A stretch of 64,000 nucleotides of DNA from JAVBSX01 sp031549565. GTDB taxonomy: Bacteria > Planctomycetota > Planctomycetia > Pirellulales > Thermoguttaceae. The notes below the pieces were generated by a model. The model saw only the letters and a program-made list of their open reading frames with translations, was not told the DNA's origin and did no database searches. Both the position numbers and the translations under genes were made by a program. The stretch spans positions 17,958 to 81,957 of the forward strand of contig JAVBPO010000005.1 of assembly GCA_031549565.1 (NCBI GenBank). The letters run 5' to 3'. Numbering within the stretch: position 1 is the first letter of the stretch; every line of letters starts with the position of its first letter. Below, one piece after another: positions 1 through 8,009 of this stretch.

Positions 1-357
1 GAACTGCGCACCGACGCCGTTTCCGCCCATCACACGACCGAAGGGGATCTGATCGGACACGCCGTGCTCGGTCGCGATTTCGTGCGGGACTACGGCAAGC
101 TGGTCGAGCTGGAGCCGGACGTGCAGATGCAGTTGGAGCATATCGTCCTGACGCACAGCCGATTCCCGGACTGGGGCGCCCCGAAGCCGCCGATGTCGCT
201 CGAAGCCGTGCTGGTCCACTCCGCCGATTGCTGCGACGCCCTGTTCGGCTCCTACGTCAATGTGCTTCAACAAGATGAAACCGAAGGCGAAATCACCTCC
301 CCGAAAAACCGTTTAGGACACGCGGTCTATCGGGGAAAAATGAGAAATGACAAATGA
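1..357 (+). CDS. HD-domain hydrolase, YhaM-like 3'-5' exoribonuclease (3' end only)
   Basis: The frame is open from base 1, so only the last 118 codons are present. Visible are a HHTTEGDLIGHAVLG stretch, a second His block (LEHIVLTHS) and an AVLVHSADCCDA segment. This order matches the later part of the HD domain in YhaM-type exoribonucleases, which carry an N-terminal OB fold (not in the window) and degrade RNA from the 3' end. The last residues (MRNDK) and the TGA stop come from ATGACAA heptamer repeats, so the native C-terminus has been replaced or extended by repeat DNA. Other HD phosphohydrolases remain possible because the metal-binding HD pair lies upstream of the window. Confidence 0.7.
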   Translation, partial: ELRTDAVSAHHTTEGDLIGHAVLGRDFVRDYGKLVELEPDVQMQLEHIVLTHSRFPDWGAPKPPMSLEAVLVHSADCCDALFGSYVNVLQQDETEGEITSPKNRLGHAVYRGKMRNDK

Positions 358-367
358 CAAATGAAAA
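340..367. repeat. Heptamer array, ATTT-type (ATGACAA)
   Basis: Four 7-bp units, ATGAGAA, ATGACAA twice and ATGAAAA, run through the stop codon of the HD-domain gene. The array is the reverse complement of the TTTGTCA array at 431-458, so the two could pair across a 63-nt spacer. Confidence 0.85.
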
Positions 368-430
368 ACAGTATACACAATCCAGCTGTCTGCCCTTAAC
401 CGCTAATTCGTAAACGTTTCGCTCCCTATA

Positions 431-458
431 TTTGTCATTTATCATTTCTCATTTGTCA
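431..458. repeat. Heptamer array, ATTT-type (TTTGTCA)
   Basis: Four 7-bp units (TTTGTCA, TTTATCA, TTTCTCA, TTTGTCA) end 10 nt before the ATG of the SET-domain gene. An AGGAA ribosome-binding site (462-466) lies between array and start. It is the inverted partner of 340-367. Confidence 0.85.
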
Positions 459-468
459 TGTAGGAACC

Positions 469-1212
469 ATGAACAACATCAAAGATCTCGATTTCTTCCG
501 CAAGCCGACCGACTTGGATCGGGTGTTTCCGACCGGGGTGAAGGTCGGAAAGACCGCGTACGGATTCGGGGTTTTTTCCTATGCGTTCATCCCCGCCGGG
601 ACGCCGATCGGTCGGGCTCGTGGTGTCGTGATCGAGGATGCCGAATACAGCAGCGACTACTGCATCGCCGCGGGGGACGGGATCGTGCTGGAACCGGCGC
701 CGCCGTTTTGTTATTTGAACCATTCGTGCGAGCCGAACTGCTCCCTGATGCACTACGTCACCGAAGACGAACTCGACGGAACGGAAACCGAAGGCAACCT
801 CGAACAGTGTAGCATCACCAAAGACGACCTGTACGGCGAAGACGACGATCCGGACGGTGAACTGCTCGAAGACGACGAATGTTTCTTCGGCGACGGCGCG
901 GCGGACGAAATCGAATGCGACGAAGACGAGGAAGCCGACGATGCGTTTTTCGACGACGAAGAGGACGAGGAGCCGCCGTACAACGACGACGAAAACGGCG
1001 TCGAAATCTGGGTCGAAACGACCCGGGACATCCTGCCGGGCGAAGAATTGACGATCGATTATTCCTGGCCCGCCGATCGGGCCATGAAATGTCTCTGTGG
1101 TGCCAAAGCCTGCCGCGGGTGGATCGTCGATCCGGAGGAGCTGGAAGAGTTGGCCTTGAAAACCGTATCCGCTCACGATATATCGTACCAGGAAGGCGGT
1201 CGGCCTTGTTGA
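469..1212 (+). CDS. SET-domain protein with a long acidic insertion
   Basis: A 247-residue protein with the hallmarks of a SET-domain lysine methyltransferase: GFGVFSYAFIPAGTPIG near residue 27 (SET-N), NHSCEPN near residue 84, GEELTIDYSW near 193, and a post-SET-like CLCGAKACRG zinc motif near 205. These would bind S-adenosylmethionine and the substrate lysine channel. Between NHSCEPN and GEELTIDY lies an insertion of about 85 residues made mostly of Asp and Glu. The ATG at 469 is preceded by AGGAA at 5-7 nt. Bacterial SET proteins are known from chlamydiae and other groups, but the substrate here cannot be read from sequence. The acidic block suggests a basic partner such as a nucleoid protein; that is inference. 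Confidence 0.85.
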   Translation: MNNIKDLDFFRKPTDLDRVFPTGVKVGKTAYGFGVFSYAFIPAGTPIGRARGVVIEDAEYSSDYCIAAGDGIVLEPAPPFCYLNHSCEPNCSLMHYVTEDELDGTETEGNLEQCSITKDDLYGEDDDPDGELLEDDECFFGDGAADEIECDEDEEADDAFFDDEEDEEPPYNDDENGVEIWVETTRDILPGEELTIDYSWPADRAMKCLCGAKACRGWIVDPEELEELALKTVSAHDISYQEGGRPC

Positions 1213-1302
1213 CGTTCGAGCGTGAGGTGTTCCCGCTTTTCCGACAGAAAAACGGGCGGAAACAAGGTGGAATCGGAAAGAAACAACGGAAGCAATACGC
1301 CG

Positions 1303-4300
1303 TCAATTCGCCGGTTGCTCTTGCTGGCGACCGGGGAGATATTGGAGCGGATTGAGAATCGACGGATTGAGCCAACGAGTCGGCGGGGTCGGCGCGGGTT
1401 GTTCCAACGGGACTTCCGGCGCGGTTCCGAAGAGCACCGGGCGGATCGAAATGTCGTCGATCCACGCTTCTCCGATTCCGCTGAGGTAAAACCGGGTCTC
1501 GAACAGTCCGTCGGACGGCGCGTATCGGAAAAATGCGAACTGACGCCAACCGTTGGTCTGGTAAAATCGCAGCGCCAACGGGTCGCCGCCGATCGAGTCC
1601 CAAATGATCAAACCGTCGGCGCTCCCTTTGATCCGCTCGCGGATGTTGATCCAACCGGACACGCACAATAATTGGCCCGTATTGACCGGGATCGCCGGGG
1701 TCGTGATCCAGATCGGGGCTGTTTCCACCTGGAGATTGCTTTCCGGTTTCGACGATTCGACGTACAGACGTAAATTTCGGGAGCCGGTGCTGCCGGGCCG
1801 CGGATCTTCCGACACGAAACGCGCGTGGGAAGTAATGTCCTTCTCCCACTGGTGTTGTTCATGACGCCAACCGACCGCTTTCCAGTTGGCCAGCGGACAT
1901 TCAAAATCGCCGTACAACAACATTTCCTGCCCTTGCGTCGCGGTTCGGAAATTGTTGTACATCGAAATGTAAAACGGGATCGTCGTGAAGCCGGTCGAAA
2001 CCGGCGTCAGGGAACGGTTGGAGTCGGACCGCGTCGCGACATACCACATGTCCCGTTCCTCCCCGCGAATTCCCCGGGTCGCAAGCTCCGCTTGAAGGTA
2101 CGCGTGCGAGAAATCGTTCCGCTTGAAAAGATCCTCTCCCCGCGCGATATCCTCTCGCGTCATTTTCAGGAGCGTTTCCTGTTCGGGAAATCTGACCAGC
2201 GGATTATTGTCGCTGGCCAAAGTCGGAATCGTCCGACTGTCCGCCGCCTGTTTGAGCATCTGGAACGTTTTTTCATCCGATTCGAGTCGCATTCGCGCCA
2301 AGTCCAACGCAAGTTGCACCATGGTCGGTCCGTAATCCCGCGCGCGCGTTTCGATCCGGCCGCGGAACGACACGTTTTCCGTCATGAAGATCATCGAAGT
2401 CATCGACGCGTCGTTGATCCGCAGCCGTGTTCCGCCGGCGACTCGTTCGGCGGGAACCCGTTCGAAAACGCCGGGAGTCAACAGAAGTTTGTCGTATGTT
2501 TCCGGAATCGAAACTTTGAATTCCGTCCCGCCTGTCACGGCCGCTTGCCCCATCGCGTATTGGCTGTTCACTTCGTTCCAAAGCGGAAGAAGCAACCGAG
2601 CCCGGTCCAGATACAACAGAACGCCGGACAGTTGCGGATGGTTCGATTCGTAATGTCCGATCACGGTCCCCTCGGCGAACCATTCTTCGATGAGCATCAG
2701 TTCGAGGTTGAGCAGCGCCAACGCCTTGACACGGTATTCCGTTTCCGGATTCTGGTCCGTCAGCGGCGTTTGCGAGGTGAACAACAGCCCGTGCGAACCG
2801 GCGGCAATCGCCTGTCGGACCATCAATCGCATCTGGTCGACCGAAACGACGACCGGCTGCTCCCGATGTCCGCCGAACAGGTCCCACTGCGCGACGAGAT
2901 TGGCGTCCGGCTGCGTCTGAACCGCGGTCCAGCGGGGCGTGCTCGGCAACAGCTTCTTTTCGTAATCTTTCAGCCAAGCACCGTATTCGACCAGATCGAG
3001 CGAAGTCAACAGCGGTTCACGACGCATCATGACGATCAAGTCCTGAATCTTGCTGCTGAAATCCAATCCGCCGCTCTCGATGGAGCAGATGAAGGGCCGT
3101 CCCTGCCGGGCGTTGCGGTCCGCCGCCTGGATTTTTCGGGCGCGTAATTCGATTTCGGAAACGCTCGGTTTGACGAGGTATTCGCCGAGATTCCAGCAAA
3201 GGACGTTTTGATATTCCGCCGGCGTCGGAGCGATTCGATCGTAAGCGCTCGTTCCATGGGCATCCGGCCTTTCAACGCCGATTTCCGCCGGCGGGGGACA
3301 GATGATCCAGAATTGCTTTCGCATCGCTTCTTCGAGCAACTCGCGGCTCGGTGTCGAGGAAAGCCAAATCGTGTTGAATCTCATGCTCCGAAGGAATTCC
3401 AACGGTTCGCCGCGATATTCGATTGCCCGAATTCCGAGCGATTTCTTGACTCCTTCGTTCTGGTCGAAAAGCCGAATCATCTGCCCTTCGAGCTTGATCG
3501 TTTGGACCGGGAGTTGATTTCGCGTCACCTCCTGGGCTCCGTCCGAGTAGTAAACCGTTTCGGTCGCATCCGCGTAATTCGGTTCCTGCAAACGACGCTC
3601 GTTGTAGTTGACCAAATGGATTGATTGCGTCGGATCCATGCGCATCATCCCGTCATCTTGCCCGTTGAGCTTCTTTTTCAGTTCGACGTTGTAGGGATCC
3701 TCCAAACGCCGACCGCTGTTGCTTGTCAAATCCCAAACGACTTGACCGGTTTCGTATTCGGTCGTATGTTTGGAAAACACCGGTCCGGAAACCGTTTTGG
3801 CAAGAAAACCACTCATATTGACCGGATCGAATTTCGGCTTGAACCCGCGACTGGCAAGGTCTTCGACCGTTTTGGCAGGCCCTTTCGGCGAAGAACTGCC
3901 GACCATCTCGATCCGCTGAATTTGATAAACCGGCGAGGCGGTCTTGGGAAATCCTTCGCTTTTCGGTTCCGTTTCCTCTTCGGAATCGGCTTCGTCTTGG
4001 GAGGGATTCGTTTGTTTCGCGTATTCCTGCTGTTCCAGTTGGTCCAATTCGAACCAGTAAGCGGCACACTCCGGCTCCAAACGACCGAATTCCTTACTTT
4101 CCTTACCTAGAACCCCCCAGATGGGAGCACAGCCGTCGACTTTCGTTTCTCCGATCCAAAGCTTCTTTTCAGACGGGCGATTATCGGGATTCGGCAAACC
4201 TTCGACATACAGAATCAGTTGCCGAACGTACATATTGCTGAAATCGAGCTTATACTCCAGTTCGCCGCGCAGGTTTTGAGCGGTTTGTTGAGCAAGTTTG

Positions 4301-4797
4301 TAAAGATTCGGACTCGAGAAGTCGAGTTTCTGCCAATCGCCGACCTTCGAGTAGCGGGCTCCGGTGATGAGAAACGTGATCGGTCGTCCGGTATTCGGGT
4401 TTGTTTCCCGCGGAAGGACGATTTGAGCGCCCAGCGTCAACCCGGCTTGGTTCGATTTGACCCAAACGGAGGGGGACAGATCCTCGATCAGACACGGAAA
4501 ATCGATTTCACGACCGAAGAACAGATCCGTTTTCTTCGGAAAGGCCATGGAAACATACTCCGAAGCGGCCCCCTCGCGCGAATCTTTACTGTCGATACTG
4601 TGTTTAACGATTGCGATACGTTTGTCGATATTCAGCAGTTTCCAGCGGGTGTTGTTCGCCGCCAAATCGGCGGGAGCCGGGGGGACGCCGGTCATAATGA
4701 GCGCAGTATTTCCCGAACCGCCGATTCCAGCGGCAGCCACAACGGACACAGTCGCAAAAAAGGCGAGAATGATCGAAAAAAACAAACGCGACGGCAT
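1303..4797 (-). CDS. Very large secreted protein with central barrel-like region and C-terminal carbohydrate-binding-like domain
   Basis: A 1164-residue protein. I place the start at the ATG at 4797 because it opens a clean signal peptide (MPSRLFFSIILAFFATVSVVAAAG); the longer frame adds 19 residues before it. No catalytic motif is certain. The middle third (FNTIWLSSTPSRELLEEAMRKQ and VLCWNLGEYL regions) resembles the strand-helix rhythm of TIM-barrel glycoside hydrolases. The last 170 residues start with a GDFECPLANW motif and end in AWIDDISIRPV, as in CBM4/9-type jelly rolls. A Glu/Ser-rich linker lies near residue 275 and the tail is Pro-rich. It converges on the SET gene, leaving 90 nt. 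A MITE-like repeat begins 24 nt upstream of its start codon. Function unknown; a cell-surface polysaccharide role is inferred. Confidence 0.75.
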   Translation of the reverse strand: MPSRLFFSIILAFFATVSVVAAAGIGGSGNTALIMTGVPPAPADLAANNTRWKLLNIDKRIAIVKHSIDSKDSREGAASEYVSMAFPKKTDLFFGREIDFPCLIEDLSPSVWVKSNQAGLTLGAQIVLPRETNPNTGRPITFLITGARYSKVGDWQKLDFSSPNLYKLAQQTAQNLRGELEYKLDFSNMYVRQLILYVEGLPNPDNRPSEKKLWIGETKVDGCAPIWGVLGKESKEFGRLEPECAAYWFELDQLEQQEYAKQTNPSQDEADSEEETEPKSEGFPKTASPVYQIQRIEMVGSSSPKGPAKTVEDLASRGFKPKFDPVNMSGFLAKTVSGPVFSKHTTEYETGQVVWDLTSNSGRRLEDPYNVELKKKLNGQDDGMMRMDPTQSIHLVNYNERRLQEPNYADATETVYYSDGAQEVTRNQLPVQTIKLEGQMIRLFDQNEGVKKSLGIRAIEYRGEPLEFLRSMRFNTIWLSSTPSRELLEEAMRKQFWIICPPPAEIGVERPDAHGTSAYDRIAPTPAEYQNVLCWNLGEYLVKPSVSEIELRARKIQAADRNARQGRPFICSIESGGLDFSSKIQDLIVMMRREPLLTSLDLVEYGAWLKDYEKKLLPSTPRWTAVQTQPDANLVAQWDLFGGHREQPVVVSVDQMRLMVRQAIAAGSHGLLFTSQTPLTDQNPETEYRVKALALLNLELMLIEEWFAEGTVIGHYESNHPQLSGVLLYLDRARLLLPLWNEVNSQYAMGQAAVTGGTEFKVSIPETYDKLLLTPGVFERVPAERVAGGTRLRINDASMTSMIFMTENVSFRGRIETRARDYGPTMVQLALDLARMRLESDEKTFQMLKQAADSRTIPTLASDNNPLVRFPEQETLLKMTREDIARGEDLFKRNDFSHAYLQAELATRGIRGEERDMWYVATRSDSNRSLTPVSTGFTTIPFYISMYNNFRTATQGQEMLLYGDFECPLANWKAVGWRHEQHQWEKDITSHARFVSEDPRPGSTGSRNLRLYVESSKPESNLQVETAPIWITTPAIPVNTGQLLCVSGWINIRERIKGSADGLIIWDSIGGDPLALRFYQTNGWRQFAFFRYAPSDGLFETRFYLSGIGEAWIDDISIRPVLFGTAPEVPLEQPAPTPPTRWLNPSILNPLQYLPGRQQEQPAN

Positions 4798-4820
4798 TAG
4801 AAATGTTATAATGGTCCTAG

Positions 4821-5070
4821 AGAGGACGCCGAAAAATGGGTAAAAGGCAAGCAAAGGATGGTAAACGGGGAGGGATTTCGATCTAAAATCTGGTCCCCTC
4901 GTCCCCGGTACTCCGGGGGAGAGGGCTAGGGTGAGGGGGTGGAGCTGTTTGACGCCTCATTTCCCCTCACCCTAACCCTCTCCCCGGAATACCGGGGAGA
5001 GGGGACCGGCGTTTTAGTATATTTAACCTGATTGTTTTCTGCATGCTTGACCTAGATTACCGCAGCCTCT
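4821..5070. mobile_element. MITE-like element, copy A (long form)
   Basis: A non-coding element with imperfect terminal inverted repeats: AGAGGACGCCG at the left and the complement of CCGCAGCCTCT at the right. Inside is a large GC-rich palindrome (4892-5007, arms about 47 nt) containing GGTCCCCTC, CCCCGGTA and CCCTAACCCTCTCC. It shares left flank (AATGGGTAAAAG), palindrome and right flank (CCGGCGTTTTAG) with the element at 43742-43997, and the core with the shorter copies at 11147 and 38386. It contains no reading frame of note. Confidence 0.75.
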
Positions 5071-5171
5071 TGAAAATACGCAAAAACACGGCGAAGAGTA
5101 TCGTATTTATCGAACTGTGAAAAGAGCAATTCTTCCCCAAAATCCTATTTTTCCTGACTTCTTCCGATTCC

Positions 5172-5426
5172 ATGCAAGATTTGTCGACAGTAGCGGAACT
5201 CTCCGAACTTCTTTCCCTGATCGAAACCTTGCCGGACGAGTCGCGGGCAGTCTTCGAGAAAGCGCTCGCTCGAACTGCCGAGAGCATTACCCGCCGCCAA
5301 CGGATCCTCCAATACGTCCAGGAAACGCTCTCCCAGTTGCGTCTTGACATGAAGTACATGATGTTCGACCTCGAAGCCACCCGCCGCGAACGAGACGAAT
5401 TGTTGAGGAAAGAGGAGAGAGGATAG
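5172..5426 (+). CDS. Small conserved-looking helical protein
   Basis: An 84-residue protein, strongly acidic and basic with no signal peptide. It is almost entirely predicted helix: a leucine-rich N-terminal segment (TVAELSELLSLIETLP) followed by a long amphipathic coiled-coil region rich in Arg and Glu. I do not recognise a family. The frame is preferred over an overlapping minus-strand frame (5057-5380) because its composition is regular and its third codon positions are GC-rich like the neighbours. It is isolated between a MITE-like repeat and heptamer arrays. Confidence 0.6.
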   Translation: MQDLSTVAELSELLSLIETLPDESRAVFEKALARTAESITRRQRILQYVQETLSQLRLDMKYMMFDLEATRRERDELLRKEERG

Positions 5427-5436
5427 AGGTTTTTAA

Positions 5437-5530
5437 ATAAGAAAATAAGAAATAAAACAGGTGTGAAACATAAAGGAAGGTAATTTCTTATTTCTTATTT
5501 TCGACTACTGGCTACCGACTACTGACTACT
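5437..5530. repeat. Heptamer arrays: ATAAGAA, TTTCTTA and GACTACT
   Basis: Degenerate ATAAGAA units (5437-5455) face TTTCTTA units (5484-5497) as an inverted pair. Directly after these come four CAG-type units GACTACT, GGCTACC, GACTACT, GACTACT (5503-5530). Two superfamilies therefore lie side by side in a 145-nt intergenic gap. Confidence 0.8.
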
Positions 5531-5535
5531 TCTTC

Positions 5536-5561
5536 AACGCTCGCTTGCGCTTCCCGCTCTG
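5536..5561 (-). repeat. 24-bp dispersed repeat (GCGGGAAGCGTAAGCGAG family)
   Basis: This is the complement of AGAGCGGGAAGCGCAAGCGA. Six further copies are at 7363, 37408, 47854, 51893, 52086 and 57063, all intergenic and in either orientation, usually touching a heptamer array. Confidence 0.75.
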
Positions 5562-5566
5562 TCTAT

Positions 5567-5587
5567 TTGTTATTTGTTATTTGTTAT
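5567..5587. repeat. Heptamer array, ATTT-type (TTGTTAT x3)
   Basis: Three perfect TTGTTAT units end 9 nt before the TTG start proposed for kdsB. If translation began at the upstream TTG (5567) the repeats would encode the N-terminus MLFVICYF, which is absent from KdsB proteins. Confidence 0.8.
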
Positions 5588-5596
5588 TTTGCTCCA

Positions 5597-6349
5597 TTGA
5601 ATTCCTTCATCATTATTCCGGCCCGGTTGGCTTCGACGCGATTGCCGCGTAAAATGTTGCTCGACGAGACGGGGAAACCGTTGATCCAGTACGCTTACGA
5701 AGCGGCTCAAAAAAGCCGTTTGGCAAAAGGGGTCTGCATCGCCTGCGATCACCGTGAGATTTACGAAGCGGTCGAAAAGTTCGGCGGAAAGGTTCAAATG
5801 ACCGATCCGAACGCGCAGAGCGGAACAGATCGGATCGCCGAAGTCGCCGCGGCGCTCGACGGAATCGACATCATCGCCAACGTCCAAGGGGACGAGCCGG
5901 AAATGGATCCCAATGCGATCGACGCGGTGATTCAACTGCTCCTCGACCACCCCGACGCGGTCATGTCGACGGCCTGTACGCCGATTCGGGATCGGGAAAC
6001 GCTCGAAAATCCCGCCTGCGTCAAGGTCGTTTTCGATCACACCGGAAAAGCGCTGTATTTCAGCCGAAGCGTGATTCCACACCCACGCACCTGGAGCGAC
6101 ACGCTGCTCCGGTCGGAACCGCCGCTGTTTTATTTGCACCTCGGTTTGTACGCTTATCGCAAAGATTTTTTGTTGCGGTACCCGAACCTCCCGCCCTGCG
6201 CGCTAGAGAAAACGGAATCGCTCGAACAGCTCCGCGTCCTGCACGGCGGTTATCCGATCATGGTCACCGTCGTCGAAAAAGCCCCTCACGGAATCGACAC
6301 CCCGGAAGATTACAGGAAGTTCGTGGAATCAGGAGTCAGTAGTCAGTAG
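5597..6349 (+). CDS. kdsB: 3-deoxy-manno-octulosonate cytidylyltransferase
   Basis: A 250-residue cytosolic enzyme that activates KDO with CTP to give CMP-KDO for LPS inner-core synthesis. Family motifs are the nucleotide-binding IIIPARLASTRLPRKML at the N-terminus, SGTDRIAEV near residue 87, the metal-binding NVQGDEPEMD near 106, and HLGLYAYRK near 194. I start at TTG 5597 (LNSFIIIPAR), where the homologous region begins; the open frame extends 30 nt further into heptamer repeats. The last six or so residues (ESGVSSQ) are encoded by AGTCAGT units, so the C-terminus also runs into repeat DNA. Its presence supports a Gram-negative-type outer membrane with KDO. Confidence 0.92.
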   Translation: MNSFIIIPARLASTRLPRKMLLDETGKPLIQYAYEAAQKSRLAKGVCIACDHREIYEAVEKFGGKVQMTDPNAQSGTDRIAEVAAALDGIDIIANVQGDEPEMDPNAIDAVIQLLLDHPDAVMSTACTPIRDRETLENPACVKVVFDHTGKALYFSRSVIPHPRTWSDTLLRSEPPLFYLHLGLYAYRKDFLLRYPNLPPCALEKTESLEQLRVLHGGYPIMVTVVEKAPHGIDTPEDYRKFVESGVSSQ

Positions 6350-6441
6350 TCAGGAGTCAGGAGTCAGGAGTCAGGAGCACATTTCTTATTTCTTATTATT
6401 TGTTATTTCACCCGTAATTCGTAATTCGTAATTCGTAATTA
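6334..6441. repeat. Three heptamer families in succession
   Basis: Six AGTCAGK units (6334-6375) overlap the kdsB stop codon. Next come two TTTCTTA units and a TTGTTAT-like stretch (6382-6408), then four GTAATTC units (6414-6441) ending 8 nt before the ATG of the LOG-family gene. CAG-, ATTT- and TAATT-type families thus occupy nearly the whole 100-nt gap. Confidence 0.9.
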
Positions 6442-6449
6442 AAAAAACC

Positions 6450-7358
6450 ATGCTTTCCAATCACGAAAAAATGGCTCCGATGCTTGATCCGTCGCTGGAG
6501 TTTAAAGCCAATGGGGCGGACCGGGATTCTTTGGCACAATTGCTTGATTCGCCGAGTTATGAAATCGCGTTCAAGGACGAGCAGTTCATTCTCAGCGATG
6601 CGGCCCGATCGATTCGGATTGAGCTGGAAGTTTCCAAGCCGGAGTGGTTTTTCAAACAATACGGCATTCGTTCGACGATCATCGTTTTCGGCAGCGCACG
6701 GTTCGTTGACCGGGAAACCGCACTCGCCAGACTGCAACAGGCGAAAAACGACGCCGAAAAAGACCCGGGCGAAGAACGGTTTCAAAACGCGTTGCGCAAA
6801 GCGCTGCAGGATGTGGAAATGAGCAAATATTACGAGCTGGCTCGGGAGTTTTCCTTGCTGGTGTCACAGCGAAACCAATGCAATCCGAACGTCAATCACG
6901 ACGGCGTCTACGATTACGTGATCTGTACCGGCGGCGGCCCCGGTATCATGGAAGCCGGGAACCGCGGCGCGCATGAAGCGGGGGCATTGTCCGTCGGATT
7001 GAATATCAAGCTCCCCTACGAGCAGCGGCCGAACCCGTACATTTCGCCGCAGTTGTGTTTTCAGTTTCATTATTTCGCGACCCGAAAGCTCCATTTCCTG
7101 CTCCGGGCCAAAGCATTGGTCGTCTTCCCCGGCGGATTCGGGACGTTCGACGAGATGTTCGAAGCGTTGACGCTGCGACAAACGAATAAAATGCAGTCGC
7201 TCCCGGTCATTATTTTCGGTCGGGATTTTTGGGAAAAGACGATCAACTTCAATCACCTCGTTGAAACCGGCGTCATCAATCGCGAGGACTTGGAGCTGTT
7301 CAAATACGTCGACACCCCCGAAGAAGCCTGGGACATCATCCAGGCGTTTCATCGCTAA
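6450..7358 (+). CDS. LOG-family protein (TIGR00730-like nucleotide phosphoribohydrolase)
   Basis: A 302-residue protein with the Rossmann-like LOG fold. The signature pair is GGGPGIMEAGNRGA near residue 154 and PGGFGTFDEMFEALT near residue 226. LOG enzymes cleave nucleoside 5'-monophosphates, releasing ribose 5-phosphate, and in plants activate cytokinins. The first 130 residues are an added N-terminal region typical of the longer bacterial members. The start lacks a Shine-Dalgarno and sits 8 nt behind a GTAATTC heptamer array. Lysine-decarboxylase annotations of this family are historical errors. Confidence 0.88.
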   Translation: MLSNHEKMAPMLDPSLEFKANGADRDSLAQLLDSPSYEIAFKDEQFILSDAARSIRIELEVSKPEWFFKQYGIRSTIIVFGSARFVDRETALARLQQAKNDAEKDPGEERFQNALRKALQDVEMSKYYELAREFSLLVSQRNQCNPNVNHDGVYDYVICTGGGPGIMEAGNRGAHEAGALSVGLNIKLPYEQRPNPYISPQLCFQFHYFATRKLHFLLRAKALVVFPGGFGTFDEMFEALTLRQTNKMQSLPVIIFGRDFWEKTINFNHLVETGVINREDLELFKYVDTPEEAWDIIQAFHR

Positions 7359-7362
7359 AACA

Positions 7363-7460
7363 AATCAGAGCGGGAAGCGTAAGCGAGCACTTAAAAAAAT
7401 AGCCGGTAGTCAGCAGCCAGAAATAACAAATAGACTCCTGACCCCAGACTCCTGACTCCT
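7363..7460. repeat. 24-bp repeat followed by CAG-type heptamers
   Basis: A copy of the GCGGGAAGCGTAAGCGAG repeat (7363-7389) follows the LOG gene directly. After a degenerate stretch come four heptamers GACTCCT, GACCCCA, GACTCCT, GACTCCT (7433-7460), which end 4 nt before the next ATG. Confidence 0.85.
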
Positions 7461-7464
7461 AACC

Positions 7465-8001
7465 ATGATCCAAATCATTGACGAGCGAGAGATGGATGCC
7501 GCTTTGGATGGGGGTATCAAGACGTTTCTCGGGGAGATTTTTCCCGAATGGAAAGAGATTTTCCATCAACATCGGCGTTGGCACAAGACGGCGCCGATCT
7601 TCACGACGCTTTGCCGGATCGACGAGCGGATCGTCGGGCATATCGCGGTCGTGGTTCGCGCGATTACGACGACGTGGAATTTTCGCTATTACGTCGCAAG
7701 CATCCAAGGGGTCGCGGTCGCCCCGGACCAGCGTCATTCCGGCTTGGCTCACAAGCTCCTGGCCGAAACGCTCGCCGAAGCGAAACGGCGGGGATTCGTG
7801 TACGCGATTCTTTACTGCAAAGAACCGCTCGTCGATTTCTACAGGTCCCAAGGCTGGAAGCTGACGGAAGACCATGTTGTCATGCGCAACGAGGAGGATC
7901 TCCCGATTTCCATGCGGTCGAATTGTCCGATGTACTACGAACTGACGGGCGAACCGTTTCCGGAAGGCCCGCTGGATGTGCATAATTTCGGTCCGCCGTA
8001 A
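7465..8001 (+). CDS. GNAT-family N-acetyltransferase
   Basis: A 178-residue protein with the GNAT acetyl-CoA site: strand GVAVAPDQRHSGLAHKLL near residue 92 (motif A, with the Q/RxxGxx pyrophosphate loop) followed by the helix ETLAEAKRRG and the LVDFYRSQGW segment of motif B. The acceptor substrate is unknown. The ATG follows a GACTCCT array by 4 nt without a Shine-Dalgarno. The C-terminus is 8 nt from the end of the convergent porin gene. Confidence 0.85.
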   Translation: MIQIIDEREMDAALDGGIKTFLGEIFPEWKEIFHQHRRWHKTAPIFTTLCRIDERIVGHIAVVVRAITTTWNFRYYVASIQGVAVAPDQRHSGLAHKLLAETLAEAKRRGFVYAILYCKEPLVDFYRSQGWKLTEDHVVMRNEEDLPISMRSNCPMYYELTGEPFPEGPLDVHNFGPP

Positions 8002-8009
8002 GTCGCGTC

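Noticed and set aside
753..1031. 92-codon minus-strand frame rich in Ser opposite the SET gene
   Set aside because: It is the mirror of the Asp/Glu tract (GAC/GAA read backwards as Ser-rich codons) and has no start context of its own.
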